DNA of 64,000 bases from Anisakis pegreffii (taxonomy: Eukaryota > Nematoda > Chromadorea > Rhabditida > Anisakidae): the NCBI GenBank assembly GCA_035041965.1, contig JAPYMA010000649.1:1-64000 (forward strand). Reading direction: 5' to 3'. The notes below the pieces were generated by a model. That model did not search any database. It worked only from the letters and a program-made list of their open reading frames with translations, and was not told the origin of the DNA. Below, one piece after another: positions 37,478 to 50,200 of the stretch. A program made the translations under genes and the position numbers. Every line of letters starts with the position of its first letter. Positions within the stretch are counted from its first letter, which is position 1.

Positions 37478-40400
37478 TTATTTTTGGCATATTTCAAGAA
37501 TGTGTTTGCGAACATCTTTATACTTGAGTTCATTTCCAAGTTTCTCTATTTTTCGACATATCCCATTCAAAATTGCCTTCACATCATCAGCTTTTTCCTT
37601 TTTTGCGTTCATCTCACATAGAATTACCGTTTGCAGCATCGCGCCATATCTGCAATTTATATATTTCCAATCCCTTATTGAAATGTCATTTCAACACAAT
37701 ATGAAATTTATAAGTTATCAACTGTGAGCGGCTATAAATTGTTCCGTGCAAAATGCATTGTTAACCACTGACAATGATAAATGATATCCAACTAATTACC
37801 ACCCAATTAAATCTCAGTAGGTTCACCGCATAATTTCATCTACTTTTCAGTTCGCCTGAACAGCAGTTGGCCCTCTGCATGAATGAATTAAGGTTTTCGT
37901 TAGATTAAAATTCAACAGTGAACGAAATAAGAAATGTCTCTTCAAAAATCTGAAAATGAACAGTGAGAATAATTCAACTTGACTGAAATGAACAAAAGGA
38001 CTAACACAAAGACCAAATCTTCATCTTTATAACGTCCGACCAATTCATCCGATTCGATCATAGTCAATAAAATGTTCATAACTGCCCTGAAATGATTATT
38101 ATCCACTGATATTCACCCTGAGTGTTATATTTAAATATTCAAGTATCGGGAACGCATTTATCAGAGAAAGATAAATCGTGTTACAACTGCAAGTGATCGA
38201 GCACGACATAAACAAACTATGAGATGAACACTTACGAATGAATCTGACCATTCTTGAAAACAATTCCACCGAGTAGAAAGTTTACAACTTGTGGAGTATC
38301 AAAGGTGTGGTGGCGTGGATCAATCACATCTAGTTCCTATAACTACTGAATCAATAACTGACGATAAATTATCAAAGAGCAATAGAAATCGCTAAACGAT
38401 GGAAGTTTTTTTGCAACTGGAACTGATCATGAGATAAAAACTGATAATTCAATGAACGAACTCATCGTCAGAGATGCAGTTAAGGTACTTGCACACTCTC
38501 AGTTATTAATCCGAATAAGGAATGTTTTTTAAACATTTTCAATGGTGCAAAATTAGAATAAAATGAACCTTTTCATTCAGGTTGATAAGAACTGGAAGAA
38601 CAGTGGCAATGATCAGCTTGGCATATTCAACTAATATACTTTCTGATAGATATCCTCTCAGTTTGAGAACAACCAACAGCTTTAAAAATGACATCAAACA
38701 CTCCTGTAAATGTATCATCAATTACAATCACTTGAACGATCGAACTTTTACCGATTTTCAATTGTTTGCTTACGTGGAAAAAGCAGTAATTAAAAAACAA
38801 TATTGTCTTCAGATTATTTTTTAAAATGTGAATGATGTGTGAACGGCCTGAATCAAGAAGGGAATAATCAATAAAACAACTTACTTTACTGTCAAAATCC
38901 GAGTCTTCAACACGCTCACAAATCCACTCGAGAGAAGAACGTGTCAATGGTAACAAAGTATCTTCCATTGAGTTGTCTTCCTTCGATCCCCTCATCTAAC
39001 AAAAGAATGTGGTTTACACATGAGATATGCATGCAACCAAGTAAAGCGAGATGCTTATAAAATACACATGATTGGTAAATACCGTTTGATAGAAAAGACT
39101 TTTCATAAGGCTTAAGATTGGAACGATGAAATTTGACGGCGTATTTTTTGTGGTCAGCATAGTGATAACATCCACGACTGCTGCTTTATAATTTGCCGAC
39201 ATCGGAGATACTTGCAAATTGCCATCACATATAATCAACCATCTCTACAATTGCACATTAATAACAATAAATCAAGGCAATTGAAGTGATTTATTTGGAT
39301 ATACAAACGATAACAAATAACATACGACAACAAAATCCATGAAAAATCCCGCTTCGTCCGAGTCAATGAGAGTGGTGAGTTTGGGTAGAATTTGTTCCAC
39401 AAACCAGACCGCATCTTGTTCAATATCTTTGTTGATTTGAAGACACATCTCTTCATCTTTCTGCAGTCAGATATGAATTCGTGGACATGAATCGCGTTTA
39501 AATAACATTGAGCGATGCATTCAATAATATTTTAATGCACCGCTTAATATTTCGAAATGACATCGACATCTTTCCAATATCGATTGAAATTTTTTAAATG
39601 AATACTTATCGCTAACAAGAGGATAACTGCAGAATTCATTCTTAGCAAAATTAATGAATTCTGCGATGTAAGAACAACAAAAGCGGATGATGCGACAATC
39701 TCCTCATGGAAGTTGTGATCTATAACTTAACAGGCGCTCGACTATATCAAATATCTATCTGTCTTGAGATAAACATCAAATATTTATCTCCGAAATCTTA
39801 TTAAGATAAATAATTGATGTGTTTACGGCATAAAAACCACTTTTGAATACTACCTCATCACCTTAAGATATCAAACAGAATATTCAACAAGAATTTTCCA
39901 ATATACAGCAGCTGTAGTGAGATATAGTAATGGATATTACTGGACTAAATAATCTCACTAACAATACTGAATTAATGAGAGGTACTGCTCAAATGAGACG
40001 TTCAAATCATGTCAACATTTCAACAACGGACGAAATTTGGAATAGATTGTTAGGAGATATGTCTGAATTGTAAACGTCGTGAAGACTAACTTCGAGTGAA
40101 CCTTACCACATATTCCACGATGAGAATTTGTATACTGTGTTTAATTTCATATGCGAGCATGAGACTCTTCAACGGAATTGCTGTAGGAAGTGATCTGTCC
40201 TTGCGACAACCATTTGAAAATATCCTTTCAATAATATCGTTTACTGGAGTTAAATCCTGTGAAATAAATGCCATCAAAAGAAGCATTACGACAACAAATA
40301 TCCACACATTCACGTCCGATAAGAACTATGATAAGTCTAAGTTAATTTGGCTGAGGGATACTGTCCAATGCAATGAAGCCTAAGCCTAATTCCAGTTTGG

Positions 40401-43400
40401 CGATTCCTATGTTAAGTTAAAACCCGTCGCGTCTGTCTAATATCCCGACATTGCCTGAGTCTGTACTCAATCTTAATACGTCAAAAAGAAAAGCACGTAT
40501 TAAACATCAGTGTCCATTAATTTCTTACAACGCAGTAAACAGATGAGAATATCCAATAAACTTACGCGGTAAAATGTTTGCAGATAAACTTCGTGCTCAG
40601 CAATTAATTTACTCTGCATTGCCATTTGACACAACATATGTTCCAAGCAGAGCAACGCCTAAAACAAAACAAAAACAAAAGCACATATGATAAACATATT
40701 AAGGATTGGCGTCTATTCATTTCTTACAACTAGTAAAGAGTAATAACTGATCAGTTTGTATTCGGCGAAGGCACTCAACACGTTGAATCAACATGTAATC
40801 GACTGAGTTAACCAACAACAAGTCGCTTAATGAAATCAATATGAAGAGCATCAAGAACCACTGAAATTCGACATACTCGACTGATGGAACATTCGACGTT
40901 ATTCTGCTTTCGTTTACACTGATTTCCAGTTGCTTGACATGACGTAGTGATTATTTGTAGTCCTTCAAAAACTGATTTGAAATGAACATTTCTGACTCAT
41001 TGCGATGAATAATAAAGACAGTAAAAACAGTTAATGAATAACAACACTAACCTGAATGCACAATGTCGAGCAATTTACCAAAATTCCAAGCAGAAGCCAA
41101 TTGAAGATAGAGCAAAATGCGTTTCTCATCAACCAATTGATGCGAAAATAGGTCTTTTATCACAACAGCACTAATATCAGATTGCTCATCCAACAAACTT
41201 CCCAAGAGCATCAAGGAATCAAACAAAGAAGTATTCTGAAACATGCATGGCACTAGTAATCCTCATTCATTAAAATAATGCTTTGCGATACAAGTAAACA
41301 GCATGATGCTCACCACATCTCAAAATAACATAACTAACTATACAAATTTTCGTTTGTATATTTTTCGCTGCCGAATTTTCGTTGTAGACTGAAAATCGGA
41401 AAGGAGAGAAGACAGAAAAATTTTAATTATAGGAAAGATAAGAAGCAAGGAAACAGACCAAAAAGTGTTTGAACAGCATCTTGAAAAGTTTCGAAAGAAT
41501 ATTCATCATTCTTATTCGTTCAGTAGGGCAGTCCGTCTCAAGAAGCTGTTCGCGAAGTGGAATCAACATTGCAATAAGACAATCAAGAAGAATGCTTGTG
41601 TTACGCCAATTCTGCGCTTCTTCATCTGAATCAAGTAGAATATTTGAGCGGCTAAACATAACACGATAATTTTCCCCGAAAAATCAACTGCTAAAATTTT
41701 TATATGTTGGTAACAAAAATATCAATTAACCTCATATAACAAACTAACAATGATGCACATTCAATACCAGAAATGACCAACACTCACTCGAATCAGAGTC
41801 AATTTGGGCTGCAATCGAGCCAATCGTTTCGTTCATTGTCTCATTCTGTGTGAGCGGCAGTGAATCAGCTTTATCACATAAGGCTCGCAATGCTTTGTAG
41901 ATGGCTATTGCGAGTGTTTGCGCGTGTTCCACTAGAATCTTAATTATTCAAGAAGAGAACAAAAACAATATGATATCACTCAAAAATAATAAAGTGAAAC
42001 CCACATGCTTGCTCTACAGTGATCAACTTCGCGGTGATCATGATTCCATGAAAATAAAGCGCACCCATTCTTGTTGTATTGCCCATGAAAATAATCCTTC
42101 TGATCAGTTCGTCTGGATGCGATTGATCTGGTTTGAACGATTGGAACAACAATTTGGTTATCTTGAAAATATATAGTAAGATAATATCAGAAATGAGTAT
42201 GTTGATAATACGTGTTCAGCGACGTTTGCATAGTAGATATTCTCAAAACTGTGTGAGTGTATCGATAACGTTACGTTCACTCAAATAACATTATGAGCAT
42301 TATTTCTTCAAGGATTAGTATTATTCAACGCACAAGTGTGCACTTATGCATTCTGACTGAGAACATAAATACTACCTGTTTCTTTACCGAATCCGCTTCT
42401 TCAACACCGAAGCACTGTAGAATTGTGTTCATATCGATGACATCCCAATACTGAAAGTGCTTCTAGTATTCATTTCGAGTACGCATCACCAGAAATGCAT
42501 GCTGAGTCAATAAAGAGTCAGAGAGCCACGCAAGAAACCAATAAAACCTAATATGTCATAAGATACACTTTGACCACATAGATGTCACTACCTGTAACAT
42601 CTATCATAACTGTGCGTCAAGAGGAAGCTGAGAATGAAGATAGGTGACAAACATGTATGAATCGATGTCCTTGAATCGCAGTAAGAAGTTCGAATACTGC
42701 GAGGCGCACTTTGTCAGAAGGATCGTTAATATGACGAGGGATAAGGTGTTTGAATGACTTCAAAATGGCGTTCACTGCATTTGAACATGGCAACAAATGA
42801 CGAAAGCCTTCGAAGACAGCCACACGCACTGCTACCACACTGTCTTTTGATAGATTATCAACAATCTGAACAAAACATCAATTCCCTTCTATTAGTAACA
42901 CACAACTCAATAAACAATCAAATCTGACCCGTTAAAGCAATCATCAACCCATTCGATAAACAATATTCACAAGTGACGCTATTAACGAACCATTCATCTT
43001 CTACACAGCTATCAAACAGAGTACATTCCTCTCGCAACAACAAACAAATAACAGCTCTTCCATTATTCGAATAGTGTTATTTTTTTTAGCAGCTAAGTCA
43101 TTTACTTTTCAAAATTATTATCGGAATAACAAAAGAAGAGAGCAATCACCATCGCGAGAACTCTTCTGATATAGGATGCGTCGAAAGTGACCCAATAGGA
43201 ACTCAAAATCGAGAGTACACCTTTAACGGCCTCAATCCGAATATCGACACTTTCATCGGTCAACAATTCAAACAAACTCTCTTGCTGTCGTGCCATGAAT
43301 TCTGCATTCGTCTGAAGTAATAAGCTGAGTGTGAAATACATCGCTGATAGAGTTTAATTCGATGAACTTTTGTGGTCAGCTTCTATTAGTTAAGTGAAGA

Positions 43401-46155
43401 CGTTCGTGGCTTGAACTAATTAGAAACTGACCTGACTCAAAAGCTTTCCAGAATAAATTTGCAAAAGACAACTGCATTACAAAATTAATTTCGCAAGAAA
43501 ATTTTGAAAACGATAACATTAGCACACACAAATTCATTATCTGTGACGATTGGGTAGAATGCAATCAACAGCTTGCATGCATTAAAGCGTACTTCGTCAT
43601 GATGTGCCTGAAATGAATTTGCACATTTACATCAGTCACAAATTGGAAGTGATCATTCAAATTATCCACTCGATCAACGTCTAATTCAGTGTAATGAATA
43701 ATTTGACAACCTTGAGACTTCTCCAAATGTTGGGTAACATCATCTGGAATATCACTGAATCAATTTGCTTGCATTTCGCTTTTCTCATTGGTTCAAGTAA
43801 CTGAAACTTCAACGAATAGAGACTATTGCATTATAAAAGAAATATTTTCATTCTACTACCAATAAACAAAAGACCAAATCACTTTGCCCCCTCCCCTCTC
43901 TTGGGCAAAATCCTGGCTACACCACTACAATCGATTGTAATAACCAACTAATAAATTATTTTCGTGCATGATATTTGATATAAAACATTGTTGAAAACAA
44001 AAACAGAAACTTTCATTTACTTATTCACTCGAAATACCGTCAGCGTTTCGGTGTTTGACGGCAGCTTCAAAACGGTCTACATAATAAAGCATATCTATAA
44101 ATACATGATACCGTCGAACGCCGAAATGCTGATCGTATTTTCAGTAAGTGAATGGCAATACAAAAGGAATTCAAGTAAGCACTGCATTATTCAGCAAATA
44201 TCTTCAAAGCAAATGAATTCGTTGATCTTTTGACACACACACAGACACATACACACATAACAGTAATTTAAAAAACTGAAGCATAGATGGCTACGAAAAG
44301 ACACATTCGCTGATGCATTTATTCGGTTCACATAGTATACCACCCGATTTAGAGCAAAACTTTCTCGAGAATAAGAGGGAAAGTTGTGAGTCAGGCTATG
44401 ATTTGGTTTGCATCTAATCACTCGCTCATTTTATTCAGCAGTTCAGTTATTGATATTTTGCATCTCATTCTCATCCTAACATGAAATATAACCTATTAAA
44501 TTAAAATAGAAAGGATTCGCAAACCGCAGCATGATTCTTGGCTATATCACTTTTTACGCATAACGAATAATATACAGCATCCTGATATACATTCAAGATT
44601 TTTTCACGTTCTCCTTCATCAGCCTTCTTCCAAGCCATCAATAACAACTCACCGTAGTTCTCCAAAACTTTCCTTTAATAAAATCGTTAGTACTCACTTT
44701 TGGGTTTTACAAATTATTCATTAAAATACAATTCACTGAATTACTGGCAAGCGTTTTTCAGAAACTCGAATAAATTTTCAAACAAAAAGAGCTTCTGATG
44801 CAGAAAACTTTTAAAATAAAGCGTTGTATGAGTAAAATCAGTTCAAGAGTTGAAATACAAAGATAAAGCCAGGCCGTGTTTTACTACGTATTGTACATGC
44901 AGCACGCATATTTCAAATATAATATTTCCATTTGATGGTGTGAATGAAGACAGCGAATGGTCAGAATTGAATCACCTATCAGAGGTTTTATCTGCAGCTA
45001 AGCGATGAATAATATTCCAAACAGTTTTGATTCCAACTTCTGGAACGAGAGCCAATGCAAGTTTACGTCCCTGCAAATATCACATTTTGATTTAACAAAA
45101 CGTAGACAATTTATGCAGTTGATTTTACGCGTTCAAGTATTGTCTCAAAGTGTCTAAAACAAACTAGAAAAGTAATCAATCATAAATAATGTCAAAGCCA
45201 CTATTGTAGGACATAGGAAAATCTATTGCATTATACAAGACTTCTACTAGTCTTCCGTACATATATTATTCTACAGTGACTAGAAAAGAGCAAATGAAAC
45301 GATTGCAACAAAGTTATTTCGAAAAACTGCTCAACAATAATGAGCATTGAAGTTCTATTAAAACCAAGATTGGAGAGTCCTACTCAATCAGCAATAATTA
45401 AACCAGGCACGAAAAGTCGAACAACTAAACCTCAGCTGACTCGATGAAGGACGGAGTGCTTATCGCCATAACCATATCTCTTCTGGATGCTTCGCGTGTT
45501 ACTTGGTTTACATTCGATAGAAGGTGCTTGATCAGTTTTTTCTAAAGTTCAAACATTCAACAGTTTAATATATTGTCAGTAATATACACCCACATTGATC
45601 AGCATCTAATAATTACGTCAGTAAACAACATCCACAAAACAACTCATTGCCGATAATATACCGGACTATAAGGCGCACTTAAAAGCCTCCTTCATTCTTC
45701 CAAAAAAAACGACAGTGCGCCTCTCAAAAAACGTGCGGAAAATACGCTAATCAAACTATAAGCAGTGATTTGGTAATTAGAGCGACGGTACTTGAAAACA
45801 CTGTTCTGATCAAACTATATGGATGCGACGCCTAGCCTAAATACATGCGAAAAAAGACAACAAAGAATCAGTGCAATCTCTAACTTTGCACACATGAGAA
45901 AATAAACACAAAGCCAGGGTTAACGACGTTAAACAATGATCTCACTGATGACTTCCACAACCGAAATTTTGGCATGCATAACATTTCAGAGAACTGAATT
46001 CAAATGAAAATGAATACTGAAACAACTAAATGAACCTGTCCTCTAGCCGGAATAATCGCCTGTACCATCCACTTGTGAATATCTGCCAATGAAGGATCAC
46101 TGTTCAATTCAACATCATCTACTTCCATCTTGCCATTCTGTTCCTCGTTGCTCAT
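37478..46155 (-). CDS. capg-2: Condensin-2 complex subunit G2 (CAP-G2), multi-exon
   Basis: NCAPG2 is the HEAT-repeat non-SMC subunit of condensin II, needed for mitotic chromosome structure. The start is MSNEEQNGKMEVDDVELNSD at 46155, 12 bases after an acceptor. Exons lie at about 46155-46037, 45542-45430, 45072-44985, 44670-44510 (LLLMAWKKADEGEREKILN, like human FRAWKKASGKI), 44078-44032, 43608-43535 (HHDEVRFNACKLLIAFYP), 43312-43150 (SLFELLTDESVDIRIEAV), 42865-42650 (DPSDKVRLAVFELLTAIQ), 42455-42375 (YWDVIDMNTILQCF, like human FWKICPMEHILV), 41935-41790, 41655-41460, 41240-41055, 40665-40565, 40260-40110, 39460-39340, 39240-39070, 38995-38885, 38700-38575, 38340-38240, 38090-38010 and 37650-37478 (stop after ILEICQK). 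The central HEAT block matches NCAPG2 in order and spacing; the N- and C-terminal parts are divergent. rict-1 begins about 760 bp downstream on the same strand. Minor exons and exact borders remain uncertain. Confidence 0.92.
43868..43932. repeat. Short repeat ending in GTAGCCAGGA, inside a capg-2 intron
   Basis: Read on the minus strand it begins TAGTGGTGTAGCCAGGATTT and continues to a G-rich stretch (GAGAGGGGAGGGGGC). The start closely resembles the end of the repeat at 34140. Both probably derive from one mobile family, here as a fragment. Confidence 0.45.
45655..45735. repeat. Putative MITE fragment (CGGACTATAAGGCGCAC)
   Basis: ATACCGGACTATAAGGCGCA is followed within 60 bp by an inverted GTGCGCCT. 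Ends of this kind recur in miniature DNA transposons across animals. It lies in a capg-2 intron, before exon 45542-45430. Boundaries are unclear. Confidence 0.4.
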
Positions 46156-47270
46156 AATGGATTATTCTGATCTAAAAAATAACTCGAACGGAATTACTCC
46201 GCCACAAATACGCATAACCTGATGAGATTACGAGCAAATCTCTGCACGAATTCAATAGGCAACCCCGATATCTCAAATTCACCAAACCAATGAGTTTTAG
46301 TTCACGTTTGCAATGTGGTGCATTATTATGCGGTAAGTTGCAATGTTATTCAATTGAACAGATAATTCGAAAACCGTAACGCTTCGCTTCTGCGCAAACA
46401 CGTTTCAATTCAGTCAACCAATCGCTTCATAACATATAGGAATCTATGTTTATTAAGCAGAAATATTAAAGGAACAACCAAACATCTTCTAGACAACGAA
46501 ATTAATTTCACACATAAATAAAAAATCTACAACAGAGGTGATTACTTCAAATAATCACTTCGAATGACACAAAATCAGTTTATCACATTTGGAAGTTAGT
46601 TCCAAATAATAAATATTCTCTGAATGGAAAGAATAATACACGATAAACAACGAACAGCGACGAGTGAATGAATCAAATCAAACTTCAAAGCAGAAAATGC
46701 ACTCACAAAACTCGTTATCAAAAATCCGAATGGTCAAAATGTGCTCACCTAAGCATATCTTCATTCTAACCATTTGATTACTATGAAAAGCAAAATAGAG
46801 TAAAAAAGGATCTGAACAGAGTAAAAGGACAAAATGAAGTTACAACGCTATGAATTAAAGACGTGACATTATTGATATTTTAGAAACAAAAAAGTCAATA
46901 AAAAGCAAATGATAAGAAGATCGATAATTTTGTTGGCTTGATTCAATGCACTGCATACGAATTACAAATAATTTATTACGCACCTTCATTGAGAATCTGA
47001 TTAATAACATAAGACGGAATTTAACAAACGATAACAACAAATTAGCAACTGAAAAGAAAACACTTTTGATTCGGAATGTGACTGAATAAAGTCGAAATTT
47101 GAATACAATACAAACGCAGAAAACACGATAACTGATTGGAATTCAACAAAACATTGACGTCAAACTGATAATTATACGATTTAACGTTCAATCGAAAAAC
47201 ATCTTTTGTTGTCAATAAGTCAAAAAAACACGAGTATTTACGGCTGTTCACAGTTATCTGCTTCTAGCTG

Positions 47271-50200
47271 TCAGTAAACGAATGATTCCGGCATTTTCAG
47301 TTCGAATATATTTTTTGGTTTCTCGCTGAGAGCGAACTCGTTAATTCGATTCGCATCATTACTGCGTTGCAGAAGTCGATTCAACGTATGAGATAAATCT
47401 GTTTCATTTTTGTCCTTTTGAATACATTCGACTAATTTGTCGAACGGCTGTTCACGAAACCTTTCGAGTATTTCGCGCGTTCGTTCCTGAAAAAATAGCG
47501 AATATGGTCCAAAAGAAGCATTCAATTCGAAATTACATGTCATGATAACATTTCCAACGATACCGCTGTCATCACTAACTTCTGTTAAGGTCTCTCGTGG
47601 CAATAAGGCCAAAAGAACACTGATAAGAGTGAACACTGATAGTGATAAGAGTCCAGATGAACATTGATCTAGACCAAAAGCTCATGTCCTTTACGGTGGA
47701 TCAGCCGAAAGAGGTAATCCAAGGCTGCAAAGGCGGATGGAGTGTCAACTCTACTAGCCTTGGCTTGCCTTGTCATCAGATCAAGATGATACCTTATCCA
47801 CTTATATATATTTTCTTCAGTGCGTCTCAGTAAGTGAACAAACTGATGCGCAAGCGCCTTCGTTAAAACAATAATGTGACCTCCAGAATCTTTCGGCGAT
47901 GTGTAGATCTGTGGAAACTGGAGACAAAGATACTATCCTAGTATAGAACCGACAAGGAGGTGGTGGGCGGTATCTTTCGGATGGAACAGGCAAGGTGTTC
48001 GGCAGTAGTAATCACGATGGAGTGGTCCTCTTCAGGTTGCATCCTGCTCAGTTTGAATGGGCACGGAGCTAGAAGAGGTGACCTAAACATAGTCTGCTCC
48101 CAACCACAGCTCAAAGAAACCGCAAAAATCTAACTTGAAACGGTGAGGAATGAGTAAAACAAATCGAAGATAGCGTACGTGATGCCTCCGCTCTACACTC
48201 GAAGTCAATGTATGGAGCAGTGGGCAACATTTCTGGTTCAACATCTATTGCTTTCGTCATTTCAGTACAACTGCGTTCCTTTATCTCATATGCAGTGTTG
48301 GCTCCTCACTAGATGTGAAAAGGGAAAGTAAAGGACTGATCAAGTTCACAAACAAAATCATCATCAAGTTTTTTCATCATCTAGAAAACGCCAAGTAAGT
48401 TTCGGTCAGTTTTTCGGGTCAAGTTTTCCGGTCTGCTTCAGTTTCATTTGGTCCACTTACATTAAACTCAGGAGTATGGCGAGTGCTCTATGTTAATTTC
48501 TCAGTCGCTATTTTTCCATGGTTCAAAGATAACCTTTTTGGGCAATGATCACATCTTTTATCCAGTTTTCACAACAAATAAAACTTTCGGCTGTTGTTTC
48601 TTTGAAGGACTAAAAGTCCAAATTTACATTCAATTGACACTCTTCAATCTATTACCCCTTGAGGACTGACAAGTGCCATAACCAAGGTAAATAAACTGAT
48701 AAAGATTACTTGTTCACGACGTTCCTCTTCCATTCCATCTAATCGATTATTTAATGTTTTGCGTAAATCTGCTACGCTTAACGGTAATCCGAATATATCA
48801 CCACCTGAAAAGAATTTTTTTTATATTTTTATATACAACTCACAAAAAATTTCTTTCCAGCTGATATCTAGACTATATAGGCGTTATTACAACCATATCC
48901 TATCACATGCTACAACAAAATGCATATTTTTGAAGAAGTGTTACAGACTGAATCAACAGGAAAGTCGTATTAGATTGCTGCTAACGAATGATCAGATGAA
49001 AACAGAGTAATACCACGAGGATTGGCGAACAACGTATTACGTCTGGACGCGTGACGCGAGTCAGGTGGAGTCCAGTCAATGCTCATATCAATTGAAATTG
49101 TACTGTCATCAACAATACTTTGTGCAGCATTTCCATTCGCAAATCCATTCAGCATGCCCATCCCCGAGAAATTATCCGTTCTATCAATCATTATTGCTCT
49201 TGATGAAGCGTCATTATCATTTGTCGTAAAATTTGCTTTTGTCACGAATGGAATCGCAAATCGTTGCACGTCTTTACCAGATGCCTTAATGTTTTTAGAA
49301 GCGAGTGACATTAAGAACTGATCACGGAATCTGTTTCATATGATGAAGTCTGACTGATACCGTTATTCAAAATCTCAATGAATGACATGAAATCATTGAT
49401 GAATAAATTCAATTTACCTTCAACATTTCAGCAACATCGTTTTTGTCGAATAAAAGTGATGAGGCATCTTCTTGAATTGGAACTGCAGCATATCGCTGCT
49501 CGTTGTTGGATGCAAAAGCGTTACTGAGTGAAGAATCACTCGAAATGCCTTCAGCCAGATGATTCAACGGAATAGGTCCTCTAATCGCACGTTCATTCAC
49601 AACCTAAATCGTCATTTGTAATTTGCTAATTAAAATAAGACTGACATGTACCTTGATATCAGCCACCAATTTACATGATAAGAAAATCGATAGTGAAGAG
49701 AGGGAAAATAAAAATGGTCAAGCAAGGTAATAATGGACTTGATTGAGTCCAACAAATTTAATGTTTATGTAGATGGAAAAGGCATAATGAGAATACTCAA
49801 AAACAGTGAGGCAGTCAACTTGTTAGTGCCTAGTTGGGAGATCAGCTGTACTTGGCTGCACTAGATTTGAGTGGCATTCGACTAACGTTCAAACGTACAT
49901 ATAAGCACTAAAACATGTCGTGTTGGAACTTTTAAAATCGAAGGCATCTGCACATGAGCAAAACAAAGAAATGAATAACTTAAAAGCCATCCAAAGCTGT
50001 TTTTTACGAACAAATTCAATGTGTTCATAAATGACATCACAGAATTCAACGACGGAATAACAAAAACGAACGAATCAAAATGTTTACAAATAAAACAACT
50101 AAGAATTACAACTAATGTACATAAAACAGATACTTCAAGAATTGAACGTAAAGAGAACAAGCCCCATATATGATAATTATAGTATAAAAAATGCAGTTCG

